Part shown: piece after piece, positions 1-12,717 of the stretch
How positions within the stretch are numbered: the stretch's first letter is position 1
Layout of the letters: every line of letters begins with the position of its first letter
The notes under the pieces: generated by a model
What the model was told of the DNA's origin: nothing
What the model saw: the letters and a program-made list of their open reading frames with translations, nothing else
The model's database searches: none
Assembly (NCBI GenBank): GCA_005765155.1
Contig: VCCP01000006.1
Coordinates: 2,926,501-2,990,500, forward strand
DNA: 64,000 nt
From: Zelopaecilomyces penicillatus
Lineage: Eukaryota; Ascomycota; Sordariomycetes; Hypocreales; Pseudodiploosporaceae
Direction of reading: 5' to 3'
Translations under genes and position numbers: made by a program

Positions 1-200
1 TGGATGGGACGGAATATGATCAATACTGTCAATCGGACAGTTTTCCATTATCCCCGAATAGAAGCCACCTGTTTCCCGTATGATACAAAACACCCAAAAG
101 CAAGACCAGTATCCCGTTGTCATCATGAAACACCCTACAAAGCCACCGCGCGATGCACGCGAGGAACCCAAATTCGTAACAGATATGCAAACAGCATTGA
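1..200. other. 3' flank of histone H4, no gene seen
   Basis: Downstream flank of the H4 gene, whose stop codon lies at 201-203 on the minus strand. Short open frames here have no initiation context or recognisable protein. Nothing else is supported. Confidence 0.6.
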
Positions 201-681
<481 letters not shown>

Positions 682-2276
682 GTTGATGAGGTTTGAAAAT
701 TTTGTGAAGTTCTGAAATACGCGTTGGTGTGCGTGAGACGTGATGTTGGTCAAGACGGGATAGTGAAAGCGTTTACATTGGGTTGTGGCGGTGGGCACCT
801 TTAAGTACAGGCGCGCCAAATCACTGATCAGTTAGCGGGGGGTTGATTGGGCCAGCCACGGAACGCGTAGCGCGCTTTGGATGTTGGCAGCAACGCGACA
901 TGATGTGGGTACAACGGAGTACAGCCTCCAATAGAAAGTCTTCAAAAACAAACAAACTAGGACATAGCCAGCATAGGCCAATAAAAATACAGGAAACTGC
1001 AGTCACTTTCTGGTCTAGTACGTATGTATGTCAAAGGCAAAAGAACAAGCACCTTGTTCCTGGCATCGGTGCCAGTACGTATTCCTTACTTGGCCCTTCT
1101 ACACAATATTAGTTAGCTTACCTGATTGTCTTTCATTCACCTGCTCATGCGCATGTAAATTATGGTCGACTCCAAAATCTACAGCACCTATGTTATCGCA
1201 GGGTTGCAGCAGTATAATGTATCCGAGCCATTAGTCAGTTATATGTGTAGTTCTCTGAAAACACTGCCTTGCTATATACGAGGTCCCTTATTTTTTATTG
1301 ATAAGTAGACGTGCCTAGTAGTATCAGATGAGATATCGTGTTCTTGTAAATATCGATAGAACGATAATTATATGAAATCCGTACAGCAAATCTGTTTGGT
1401 TTCAGTTTGGATTATTATTGAGCTGTGATATAAATGGACTTATGTACTGCACTATAGTATGTGCTAATAAGTGAAGATAGTATCTGTGCTTAGTGCCTGG
1501 TAGCAGACAAAAATGTGCTTACAAGGTGGTAATAACAATATGTTTGGATCGGTCTGCTTTATTTTGTGTTTTAACATACCTGATGTGTATTATAATATTA
1601 TTATAAACATCACTCCAGGTATAACATATGTTATTATCTCACCAGAGAAAAGCAACAAATACACTAGTTATTCTAAACATGTCAATAAAAAAAACACCAA
1701 AAAAAACCAAAGTGCTTGATAGCTAATAAAGTGCCTTTAGTTAAAAATGGCTTGTGCCTGTTATAATATTATAGTACAGGGTAAACAGACAATAGTTGTA
1801 GATGTACAAGCCTTTGACTAAAACTAAGACAGGGAGCCAATGAAAAATCAGCATTGATACTGCCTTGTTCCCTTTGGTAGCGATTTAATTTTTGCGTGAC
1901 AATTCGCGCCAAGGGTGCGCGCCTTCCTTCTTTGGCAGGCGGTGTTTAAGTGCTAATTACCTAGTAGACAACCAGGGAGTGGGCCGCGCTGGCGGGGGTG
2001 ACGATATGGGTTAGTCATGCTTGTACAGACGTGTTTTTTTTCAATGGCTTGTTTATTGTGGCCTATTTTTCCTGATCAGAATTTCATTGACGCGGGCGCA
2101 CGGTCCACGCGTGCTTCAGATCAGCCGCCACACCAGGCAGGAGTTAGGCTCAGGTATTAAAGCACCTCCCCCGCCTTCCACCTCTCCCAACTTTCCCTCC
2201 TGCATCACACACCCACTTATCCCGTACACCCCACCTCTCAACACTTCTTCATCCACAACCACACTCACCATCAACA
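682..2276. promoter_or_regulatory. Divergent H4/H3 promoter region
   Basis: This 1.6 kb shared intergenic region has GC-rich ends and an AT-rich middle (about 1240-1860). Three motifs occur once near each gene. The palindrome CTGATCAG is at 824-831 and 2072-2079. ACGCGT, the MCB/MBF-type box, is at 863-868 and 2107-2112. CGCGCCAA, E2F-like, is at 812-819 and 905-912 past 1000 (1905-1912). An inverted CCAAT box (ATTGG) lies at 846-850 on the H4 side and a CCAAT near 1835 on the H3 side. ACGCGT sits about 180 bp from the H4 ATG and about 165 bp from the H3 ATG. G1/S control through MBF/E2F-type factors is inferred from known histone regulation, not shown. The AT-rich middle holds a 14 bp palindrome ATAACATATGTTAT near 1621-1634 and several TAATATTA-type hairpins; no coding frame there is convincing. 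Confidence 0.6.
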
Positions 2277-2798
2277 ATGGCTCGTACCAAGCAGACAGCT
2301 CGAAAGTCCACTGGTGGCAAGGCTCCCCGAAAGCAGCTTGCCTCCAAGGCCGGTAAGCACTCACCGCCCAGCGGACCATTTGCGACGCGTCGCTAACAAT
2401 ACGCCATAGCCCGTAAGAGCGCGCCTTCTACCGGTGGTGTCAAGAAGCCTCATCGTTATAAGCCTGGTACCGTCGCTCTTCGTGAGATTCGACGATACCA
2501 GAAGTCGACCGAGCTGCTCATTCGCAAGCTCCCCTTCCAGCGTCTCGTAAGTGCACACCTCGCCCATCGGCGCATTTAGCATACTGACCGCGCCATAAAG
2601 GTTCGTGAGATTGCCCAGGACTTCAAGAGCGACCTTCGTTTCCAGTCCTCTGCCATCGGCGCCCTCCAGGAGTCTGTAGAGTCATATCTCGTCTCTCTCT
2701 TCGAAGACACCAACCTATGTGCCATCCACGCCAAGCGTGTCACTATCCAATCCAAGGATATTCAGCTTGCCCGTCGCCTCCGGGGTGAGCGTAACTAG
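2277..2798 (+). CDS. Histone H3
   Basis: Core histone H3. Exons 2277-2352, 2410-2546 and 2601-2798 join to 411 nt, encoding 136 residues including Met, the universal length. The start MARTKQTARKSTGGKAPRKQ contains K4, K9 and K14; the following block keeps the ARKSAPSTGGVKK region with K27 and K36, and the protein ends RRLRGERN, as in filamentous ascomycetes. Introns are 2353-2409 (GTAAGC...TAG) and 2547-2600 (GTAAGT...AAG). The ATG lies in an AC-rich leader (TCAACAATGG). The H3 and H4 genes both have two short introns. The protein is the canonical replicative form rather than a CENP-A variant. Very secure. Confidence 0.97.
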
Positions 2799-4292
2799 AG
2801 ACTATTTTAGGACAGCTATTGCGTTGGTTATGACTTTGCTTTGACACGAGGGATTCATGGTTTCGGGGGATCATGGCGTTACAACGAGAAACTTGCTTTG
2901 CTCTACAGTTGGGATGTACATTAAATTCACACAGCCTGGGAAGACTGCAGGAAATGGAACAGACCAACATGGTCATATTTTGATTCACGATACCGATCCT
3001 TCAGTGTGACGTAAATAAACATCGCTTATGGCTTTGACATGAACTTATTTCGCGTATATGATATATTGAGCACCACACTGGCACAAATTTGCACACAAGG
3101 CATACCCGACACGCACATATCGCGACATGACCGCGCCCATGAACCCCACAACACGCGCTATATGTAGATATATAATATGTGCAGCATGTACGTGTATTCC
3201 TGCTGCGTTGCTCATGCATCTAGATGCATAAATTAAAAAGCAGTTGCTACACAGATTTGTTGCATCGACGAAGAACAACTCAACTGCCTGCTTTTACTTG
3301 ATCTTGCTATATTGACACTCGCGAACTAGCTCGTCCAAGCTGCACCACCTATAATTATCCTATGAGCTGATTCGAAACTCCTGACCCCAAGTGCCTCCAA
3401 CACATCATGACCTGTGAATAACAAGGCGTATTGCTTGTTTATGGGTTGACACAAGAACACTGTTGAATGCTTCCTCGAACCCTACTACTGCCCCAACAAT
3501 GGAATCATCTACGCCATTTGACTCTGAAGGCATGGTCAATGATGTTGGGCACACAAACCAGGGCGTTGCTGGCTGGGGATGCCTTTAAGATCCGTAAGGG
3601 TGCATTCTGCTGATCGCATGTTGTGGGAAAGTCGACTGGCTAGCTGAGCTGCATGGGCTTGTTGATTGTCACAGGTCAGAGCCCATCCTCATAACCTAAG
3701 CTACTTATGCGTGATTCGGGTGAAGCTTTGACTTGTCAGGTCTTTGTTGGTGATAATTGTATGCAATTACCGGAGAAAGAAGAGAGGATATATAGCGAAT
3801 CAAGCCTTGGCAGCATGCTCTGCACCTGTTACATCTCCAAGAGGCCTTCAGGAAAGTGTTGGTTATTCAAGCCTGAAATCTCCCATTTCCACATGGGCGC
3901 AGGCAAGAATGCTGGTGACATAGACGAAGGCTCAGTGAATTAAGTGTGCGGGGCTAATGGGGCGTATTTTTGCATGTTGATACTTGAGGTAATAGATGTG
4001 TCTTGCCTTGGGACCAAAGTTGCTGGCTGACTGGGTTTATCTGCTTACAGAGTGGCCGTAGAAGTAGAGGCAATCCACCAAGCAGCAAGAGTGATCCAGT
4101 TAACTTCTTTCATAGCTTATTGAGCTTAGGCACAATATTATAAACCCAACGTTGCATTAATGAGACAGGCGAATAAACCATAAACAAAAGAAAGAAGAAT
4201 CACATATTGTTTCATTGAATTCAATACATACATTAACGCCTCCGAAAGAGCAAAATACATCTATCCTAATTGCAGTCTGTTGAATTACAACT
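2799..4292. other. H3-RPA190 intergenic region, no gene seen
   Basis: About 1.5 kb between the convergent ends of H3 and RPA190. A 78-codon ATG frame at 3707-3943 has no recognisable features and is not accepted. The region should hold the 3' UTRs and poly(A) sites of both flanking genes. Confidence 0.6.
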
Positions 4293-7200
4293 TCACGCCA
4301 AAGCATCGATGTGGTGTGTGGGCAGACGGGTTAGCACGTCGAAACCACCCGTGCCGACCTTCCCAAGCTTGCCTAATACAATACGACTGCTCGGCGTTGT
4401 CAAGTCATCCCAGTCGCCATCTAACATAGCATCCTTCAAAAAGGCAAGTGTTGTCTCAAAACTCATCTTGGTGAACGGACTGACATTACCCCTTAGACCA
4501 ATTCGATTGAAGGCAGTAAAATCGCCATTCCTTGTCATATGGTCGGCGATAAGATTGAGATGGCGATAATCCACCTTGATTCCGTGGCCTCCAAAGACAC
4601 CCGCTAGTTCTTGTACAATATTATTCCGGCAAGCCTCAACGCCGTAAACCGAGAGAACTGCTGCAATATCATTGGTTTGGATCCGGTGGGGGTCGATGAA
4701 GTCGCTATATCTCTGCATCGCCAAGAGGTTAACGCCGTTGGTATGAATTACTCGCGCACCACTCTCCTCAGCAAAAGTGCATGAGCCGATGCCCGCAATC
4801 TGTTGGATGACAGTTTTCTTGACCGCATCTTGAACCATGTTCAGCATCAGGACCTTCGGAATGCCAGAGTCGAATTCAAGTGTCACATTGCACCATTCGC
4901 CATCTTTCTCATCGCACTGGAAATCTGTAGCCTCTGCAAATGCCTCGAGAACGCGCTCTGCACGTTCCTTGGCTGACCTGCGCTGATCGCTGTCACTTTC
5001 ATCATCCGCATTGTCAATTTCGCCAGCATCACCAGTATCTTCTTCACCAAATTTGGACTTCTGTGAACGAGATGGCTGGCTGCCTCCGAAACCCTCATCG
5101 TCCAACCCCCCCATGTCATCATCTCGCTCCATCTGCCTTTGAATGGCGTCGTCCTCGTCGTCGTTTGGTCCATAAGAAACAGCTTCCTCACGGTTAGCCC
5201 TTTGCTTGGCGTTAGTTGCATCATCATCATCTCCATCTCCATCATCTTCTTCGCCACCGCGGGTGTTTGGCTCTGCTTGCCAATTTGCCGTTTCTACCAC
5301 TCCCGCCTTAACCCCAATTTCTGGAGTTGCCATGGTTGCCTGCCCCTGGCGCTTCTTGATCTCCCTCTTCACCAGAGTCAGAATATTGCGTAAAAGCTTG
5401 TTTTCCACCGTGTTCATAACGTCCGATATGCGGATTGCATATGTGCTTGAGTACTCCTCGGCTGGGAAAAAGTTGAGTTTGATCTTGTACATTTTGGCCA
5501 GGCCGTAGATTTTCCCACGACCTACGACTTCCTCAACCACAACATTGTCTAATATCTGGCCAAGATGCAACACACTGATCGATTTGGCGAAAACTTCGGC
5601 ATCGTTGTTGCTAATTTCCGAGATCGGATAAAGCGTCATGGCTGGCGTGGATATGTCTTTGCTTGCAGTCATCAAAATCTCCCTGAGTCTAGGAATACCA
5701 AGCGTGACATTTTTTGACGAATGTCCGGCCAAATGGAATGTATTCAACGTCATCTGTGTGGACGGCTCACCGACAGACTGACCCGCAACAATGCCAACTG
5801 CCTCTCCAGGTTCCACCAGGGAGCGCAAATACTTCATGGAGAAGAGCATTTCCGCATTTTTCCGGTTTAGAGCCACACTAGACATGTATTGTGTGCCCTT
5901 TTGGTTATTATCACCCTTTTCTCGAACCAGACCATGTGTATTGGCCTTAAGGTATGATGTCATGGCCTCATAAAATGTCTCCGAGGTTGCAAAAGCATTA
6001 GTAGCAGGACTGAAGCTTGCGGTGAGCGGATCTTTTCCATTCACATCCTTAGCCTTTGCATGTTTAACAGCACTCTTCATATACTTGGAGAAATGCGCCC
6101 GGTTGGCACCCAGTCTTTCCCCAACCTTGGGATCATATTTTAGCTGCGCAGCCTCCGAGGTAACGTTCTGTAGAATGAATGAAAAGTCGGTGAGGTACTT
6201 TTGCTTTGAAACATCAAGTCCGTCTTCGCCATAAAGAAATTGGATCAAGGAACCGTCTGCATCCCGAACTGTTGTGTCATAGGCTACCGTGAGCCCCTCC
6301 ATTCCCTTGATCACGCATCTTTGCAGGTAGCCTGATCGAGATGTTTTGACTGCAGTATCAATCAAGCCTTCGCGTCCCGCCATGTGATGAAAATAATATT
6401 CCTGGGGCCGTATACCTGTCAAGAATCGGTTGACAATGAAACCGCCGGCCCTAATGTTTGTCTCGAATGGCTTGAAGCATGGCAAGGACTTGCCACTGAC
6501 CATCAAAGGTACACGTCTGCCTTCTAAGACTTGTTGGCCCAAGTTACAAGAGATAAGTGAAGCGTTGACACGAGATCCTTTGGCGCCTGAAGTTGTCATT
6601 GCTTGCATCTGGTTTTTGGGAAATGGCTTTTCAAGACCATTGGGAATACAGTGTTTTTGGATGGCATCCGTTATATCCTTGCTACCTTGATTCATCAAAA
6701 GATCAAGCCCCTCTTGTTTGCTGTCATCACGTAATACTTCTTCGAGACGCTCCAGGAGAAGAGGGTCCGAGGGGTTGTCTTGATCTTTCAACGAAACGTA
6801 CTCTGACGCGATCTTTACACCTAGTTGGTCAACCGATTGAAGCTGTTGTCGCCGCGATAGCTCACCAGCTGGAGTAAGCCTCAGATCATCCATGCCGCAT
6901 GAAAAGGCTCGCATATTGAGATATTTTGTCAGCAATCGACCGAGACTACTCAGCAGTTTACCGGCGACAGCAGGCCCATGTATCTCGTGCACGGCATGAA
7001 TTAAACCACCAGAGCTAGGCCCAATCTGTGATTTGTCTAGAATGCCGGTTATGAACTCGCCATCCTGAATAAGGACAGAACCCTCTTCCGAATTGCGACC
7101 CCACTGTTCGGCTTTGATTTGGGTATCTTCGCGCATAGATAGACCGCCACAGTTCAGTGGCCGCATATTTGCAAGAATTGTGGTAATGACCTGTTTACCA

Positions 7201-9432
7201 GTCCATCTTGGTGCTGGTTTGATAACAGCTGGGGGAGCAAGTTGAATCCTCTCACTGAGGATGTGACCGCTTTCTGGTCGTAAAGCACTGTATATTAGTT
7301 GGTGATAGTCACTACGACTAAAAAAGGTGTCGCGGCTGCAAAGTGTCACTGACACGGAAATATGATCCTGAATGAGGCCCCTCAAAGGCTTGCCTGCAGT
7401 ACCAGACAAATATTGGTGGTCTGTATCGGCAATTTGCAGGGCTTCTGCACGAGCAACTTCATTTTGAGGGAAGTGCATGTTCATTTCATCTCCGTCAAAA
7501 TCTGCATTGTAAGTATTACAGTTTGCGTAATGCATCCTAATAGTCTTCTCTCCAGGCAGAACGCGGACACGATGACCCATGATTGACGGCTTGTGTAGCG
7601 TAGGTTGTCGATTCATCAACACGACATCGCCGTTGGTGAGATGGCGATGTACCTTTTTGTTTCTCGTCCGAGCCGCATTGCTGTTTGTTGGTGCGAGCAG
7701 CTGGTTTGCCAATGAAATGCGATCATCCACAGACTTGTTCCTTAGGCTGACAATCTGTCCATTCTCATTCTCAATAGCGAAAGCTCCCGGCCACTTGTCT
7801 ACACCATTGATAACTGCTTGTTGCATATCTTTGAAATTGTGACTGGTGACAGGTTCGGGATAAGTTAATTTTTTGGCGAAAACAGGAGGAACGCCAATTT
7901 CGTTAGTCTCAATGTTGGGGTCCGGGGAAATAACACTTCTGGCGGCATAGTTGACTCTCTTTCCCATCATATTCTTGCGGAAAAGGCCTTCCTTTTTTTC
8001 CAGCTTTTGTTTAATCCCATCCTCATTGCGTTTGGCAGCCGCACCTTGGACTGGATTCTTGTTTTTGTCAACCAGAGAGTTGACCGCATCTTGAAGCTCA
8101 GTCCACGCTTGATGCATTTGCATAACGTCTGCCCTTTCCTCGCGTAGAGCCTTGAAGATTTGGGCCATCTTCCCACAGCTGCCAAGAATCAATTTGTATA
8201 GAGAATTCTGCTGTGCTTCGGCAATCTGAGAATCCCCAGTTCGAGCTTCGGGTCGGTAACGATTGGGGGGAACAAGAATAACAGTCATAAAAAACATGTC
8301 TGGGGTAACACGCTGCGAACTCCTTGTTGGTGGTTTGGCATTGTATATGAGCGATAGCAAGTCCTGCTCCTTGTTGAACAGCTCCACCAGCCGTGCACGT
8401 ACTTCCATGGAACTGATGTATCTTTGTGGGCCATCAGAGCCGTCAATTGCATTCGTCATTTCTATATCCTTTTGGGAACCCTCAGACTCGTCATCAGACG
8501 TCTGGCTTGTTGAAGAACCAATGTCGGCAACCCCCTCATCGGCAGGGTAGCTGTTAAGCTTGCTCGTCAACTTGCTTTGGTAGACGCGAGACATGGCGTC
8601 ATCGTACTTGAGGCTCTTTTGTGCCATCTTCGCTTTTTCCTTGGCTGAAAGGGCTTTCTCGAAAACCTTGACGAATCGATCTTTCCGATATGTTGGAGAT
8701 ATGCCTCCACAACTGGAGCACGGTCTTTTTTTCGTGATTTCGGCAAGGAATTCTTTGATAACTTCTCGGCGCATCTCGCTTGCGCCCTCATGTTTTGCTT
8801 TTTTCGCATCGCCTCTCTTCAGCTTGCTCCCAAGGAGACATTGTTGGACATATTTTTCCCTTTGCCGAGTAACATTATCAATTGATGGGTTTCCTTCCTC
8901 TTCCGCCTCACTATCGCCAAGGCCAAGGTCTTCTTGCATCTCCAATGCAAGCTCATTCTCCCCAATGGAAGCGACCACGTGCGCTTGATGTATCAATCCA
9001 TGTTGCAGAAGTCGCAGTTGGCAAGTGTATCTATGCAGATCTTTGGGAGGCAATCGAAAGCCTTTGCAGTAGACACATGTAGCTCGAAGTAGGCGGTATG
9101 CTTGGTCCATAAAAACCGGATGATAAACAGGCACGGGAAGCTGGATGTGCCCAGGATGCCCGGGACAGGTCGATTGATTTAAGTTGCATGTTGTACACCT
9201 ATGTATATGATATGAGCGCCAATTGACTACTATAACTGTGCCATACTTACGGAGCATCGCCCCATGATCCAAGCGCTGGGTCATATAAGCCACCAGGCAC
9301 AGGATTGAGAAGATTGTCGAACGTGCTTTCATTCTCAATTCTTTTCACGGAGATGGCGCGGATCTCTTTAGCGGAGAGAAAAGTGAACTCGACACTCTCC
9401 ACCTCGGAGGTCACAGGCTGCGCCACATTCAT
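4293..9432 (-). CDS. RPA190: DNA-directed RNA polymerase I largest subunit (RPA190/RPA1)
   Basis: Catalytic beta'-like subunit of nucleolar RNA polymerase I, which makes the 35S pre-rRNA. Exons 9432-9251 and 9198-4293, with a 52 nt intron (GTAAGT...TAG), give 1695 residues against 1664 in yeast. The zinc-binding N-terminus (clamp) has C62-x2-C65, C72 and H75, then a further CVYC pair and CSSC near residue 220. The active-site Mg2+ loop NADFDGDEMN is at about 625-634. The bridge-helix/trigger-loop region (TLNTFHLAGHSSKNVTLGIP) follows. A long acidic insert with poly-Asp/Glu/Ser in the jaw is typical of Pol I. The open frame continues upstream of the splice site into the intron; those 47 codons are not coding. 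The start chosen is MNVAQPV at 9432; no other in-frame ATG between 9432 and 9456 was seen. Diverges from PRP3 across a 0.4 kb promoter. Confidence 0.96.
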
Positions 9433-9833
9433 GATGACGGCACCACCCTTTCTCAAAATATTGAAGAAGTGGTATTGTGATGTCCTGTGAAAACAACTGG
9501 AGTCAATGGTCAGACAGAAGCGAGTTGGTGGGGGAGCATCCGTCGAAGTCGAGCAATTTTTTGGCGGTGAGTGTGGCAGAATTCTTCAGTGATGTTCCAG
9601 GTGGGCCTGCGTCGGGAGCGCGATCTTGGCTCAATACCTTGCCCGCTCACCACGTTGTCATCAATAACTCACTGCGAGTCACACCTTATTAACTGTCGAG
9701 GGTGTTCTGGGAAAACAGAATGTGTCTCCCCCAGTCAGAATTCTTATGATACTCAAGTCATCACCCGTGGCCGTTCTAAGATAGATCCAAATACCATCAC
9801 CTGCCGAAACGTTTTGACCTATTTATCCCAAAC
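9433..9833. promoter_or_regulatory. Divergent RPA190/PRP3 promoter
   Basis: A 401 bp interval between the ATG codons of RPA190 (minus) and PRP3 (plus) must hold both promoters. No TATA box is evident, as is common for fungal housekeeping genes. Small frames in it overlap the 5' ends and are not credible genes. Confidence 0.55.
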
Positions 9834-11361
9834 ATGGAGCCGACACATCCAAGCGGCCTTGGTCCACGACGCGATGGAACCTCCCGAATCCAGAAACCCG
9901 AATCCGCTGCTGATAAGATGGCCGCCCTCAGAGCTCGCGTCGCTGCCGCAATAGGCACGAGCAAGGCGAAAGGTGGATTAAACGTGGGCCTACACCCTGC
10001 ACTCGAAGACTTAGGGTCATGGAAACCCCCGAAAATGGGCAAAGATACAATGAAAACAAGTACACGGTCCGGACCGGAAGCTGCAAGATCTGCAAGCAAT
10101 GGATCTATTGGGAGCTTGGCTCACATGAAGTCTCGAGATGGCCAGACAAATCCATACTACGATGATAAGCCTGCCGTACATGATATGGGAGGTAAACAAA
10201 GGGAGCCGAGACGGCTCGTATTCAATCAGAAAGGAAAATATATCCAACAGGCCAATGCTCTACGTCGCCAGGCAGCTCTTGAAGCAATGAAAAAGCGCAT
10301 CGCAGAGCAAACCAGAAGAGCAGGAATTGACGAAGACTTGGATGTGGAGAAAAACTTTGTTGTGGATGAACCACCCAAGGTTGAGTGGTGGGATGAAGGT
10401 CTGGTTGATGGCGCATCTTACGATATGGTCAATGACACATCGCTTCTCAAGATCAACACCCCGGATAGCATCGTTACCGAGTACATTCAGCACCCAGTGG
10501 CGGTAGAACCGCCGCAAGATCGGCAAATGCCAGTGGCAAAAGCTATGTTTCTGACTTCAAAAGAACAGGCGAAGATTCGACGACAACGGAGAATGGCGGA
10601 GTTGAAGGAAATGCAAGCCAAAATACGGTTGGGTCTAGTACCGGCACCGCCCCCAAAGGTGAAAAAGGGGAACCTGATGCGGGTGCTTGGTGATGGTATG
10701 CTACCTTCCCCACCAACATATGCTAATATTAGCCACGTACTGATTGTCTACTATAGCTGCAGTAAAAGACCCCACGGCGGTTGAGGCACGCGTCAATCGA
10801 GAGATTGCAGAGCGACACGAGAAGCACACTGACAATAATGAAGCGAGAAAACTATCTAAAGAACAACGGCATGAAAAAACGGTTGCAAACCAGCAGAAGG
10901 ATGCTGACAAAGGCATCCATGTTCTAGTCTTCAAGATCAACACACTCGCAAATGGTCAGCACCGATATAAAGTTGGATGCAATGCCAGCCAGTTAGCGCT
11001 AACAGGTACCTGCATTATGCACCCGAAGTTCAGTTTGGTCATCGTCGAAGGGGGAGAGTGGAGCATCAACAAGTACAAGAAACTGATGCTCAACCGTATC
11101 GATTGGACAGAGAACGTACCATCCCGGAGCCAGGATGGTAAGCACAAACCGGCACACGACTGGCTCTTGGCCGAAAATGCGAACGGCGAACTGAAAGATA
11201 TGTCTCTGAATGAATGCAAACTCGTCTTTGAGGGCCAGCAAAAAGTGAGAGGTTTCCGAAAATGGGGAAGCAAAGTGTGTGAGACGGATGCCGAAGCCCG
11301 AGAGACATTGGCACGAGCGAAAATGGACAACTTTTGGTCGATGGCCAAAGGCTTATCGTGA
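9834..11361 (+). CDS. PRP3: U4/U6 snRNP-specific spliceosomal protein PRP3
   Basis: Component of the U4/U6 and U4/U6.U5 tri-snRNP, required for spliceosome assembly. Exons 9834-10695 and 10757-11361 give 488 residues. The 61 nt intron starts GTATGC and ends TATAG, with a likely branch site CTGATT before the acceptor. Order of regions: a low-complexity N-terminus; the PRP3 domain (about 95-330), including the hallmark NPYYD near residue 104 and KKGNLMRVLGD near 285; then the C-terminal DUF1115 ferredoxin-like domain (about 345-485), containing GEWSINKYKKLMLNRIDW and ending with a conserved FWSMAKGL motif. The length is close to yeast Prp3 (469) and shorter than animal homologues, which carry an extra N-terminal PWI domain. 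Start supported by context CCAAACATGG. Secure identification. Confidence 0.94.
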
Positions 11362-12552
11362 ATTCACCTGTGTGTTCTTCGTTCTCGCTTGGCGTCTGCT
11401 AGGGTGGCAACTAGCTGATGTATTTGGTATCCCACCATGCTCAGTATGGTGCGCATTTCCAGGGTTCACTGCCGCAGCAGGTCATTGATTGGCAAGGTGT
11501 CAATCTAATTTGTGCGGTTGATTACCCATAGGCCATAACTTATAAGTTTGCCGACGGTACGATGACGAAGTCGGCTGAAGATATTTGATAGCTTCTCAAC
11601 ACCAATTTTTCCCCTTGGGGGAATCAGGTATGGCGTATACTTTGCAGCCGTGCTTTGCGTTTATCACAATTACTTGGGATTCCGAATTAGTTTCAATTGT
11701 GCATATTTTGCATCCATCAGCCGCTGAGGAGTCTCATCTCGGTTTTTTCGCAGACCGTCTCGTTTGAGGCTGTCACCAAACCTAATTGGCAAACAAAGCA
11801 CATTGGATGGCTGGATACTGCAGCAAAGCCTTCTCTGAAGTCTAATTTATAGTCATGGGGGTTTTGTGTCTGGTTTCATTTTCCCCAAGCATCGTGCTTG
11901 CGTGCTGAGATTGATAAGTCACCCCAGACTCATTTTGCTATTTTAGTGTGCGCGACACGGAACAATTATATTTATAACTACACACTGGACTGATCCATTT
12001 AAGATGGCCGGGTTTGATTGGGTGAGACTAGTCTGGCAAACATTGTGGCGAATGACATGGCCAAGTCTAATCTTGATTGAGCTGATTCCTGACGGGACTA
12101 CATCGAGCAACGCTGTTTGTAGGGGAACACATATGTAATTGCAATACATAATGGATATCTGACTTTTGTGGCAGTATCAAGAAGACCCGTATGAAAAATG
12201 GATGCGATGCCTGTGGCCATATCGTAGTTCATGACTTGGCTAGTATGATTCATAATGAGAGTATGCCTGTCACACTAACTAGTGGCACTCATGGATCTTG
12301 CGAACCCAAGTAGGCAAATGCTTATCAGAGAAATTGCTCGTATTCATGTCATGTTGTTATAGAATTTTCCAAATGTTCTTCTATAAGAGCATGCGAAGCG
12401 CAAGGTGCTAAAATAACTCTTAGAGATCAATGATTAAAAGACCTTTGGCATATTGTATGAACACTATATGCTGCGTTAGTACACACTGCTAGCTAGTTGC
12501 AACCGTGACACAAAAAATATGGTAATTGGGCATCTGACAAAAATGTTAAGGT
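11362..12552. other. Intergenic region, no gene seen
   Basis: About 1.2 kb between PRP3 and the tRNA. Only short unsupported frames are present on both strands. The first part should carry the PRP3 3' UTR. Confidence 0.6.
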
Positions 12553-12717
12553 TGTCCTCGGTGAGGCTCGAACTCACGACCTTCAGATTTCCCAAACTTT
12601 AGTTCGGATCATATTAAGTGATATCTATTCACAAAGTTTAGCAAATTTTGCAGCCGATTACTTGGTGGATGGGGAGACCAACGAGACTGACGCGCTAACC
12701 AACTGGGCCACGAAGAC
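12553..12717 (-). tRNA. Intron-containing tRNA, probably tRNA-Thr (CGT)
   Basis: On the minus strand the 5' end GTCTTCG (12717-12711) pairs with CGAGGAC (12560-12554) as a seven-base acceptor stem with one G-U. A D-arm (GCCCAGTTGGTTAGCGC), a T-arm with GTGAG-TTCGAGC-CTCAC, and an anticodon stem TCAG/CTGA are all present. The anticodon loop reads CTCGT at the 5' side, so the anticodon would be CGT (Thr). The anticodon arm is interrupted by about 91 nt (roughly 12590-12680), near the canonical position after base 37. The last 5'-exon base next to the anticodon is T rather than the expected A37, so the exact splice point is uncertain. The body resembles elongator tRNA-Met in the anticodon and T-arm, but the anticodon is not CAT. 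Fold confident; isotype fairly so. Confidence 0.78.

Noticed and set aside
3707..3943. 78-codon ATG frame downstream of H3
   Set aside because: No known features, no splice partner, and in a 3' intergenic region.
5139..5393. Frames opposite the acidic stretch of RPA190
   Set aside because: Shadows of the repetitive GAT/GAC-coded Asp/Glu run.
9252..9338. N-terminal extension of the long RPA190 frame
   Set aside because: This continuation runs through the intron and starts at TTG; splicing to the exon ending GSWGDAP restores the conserved N-terminus.
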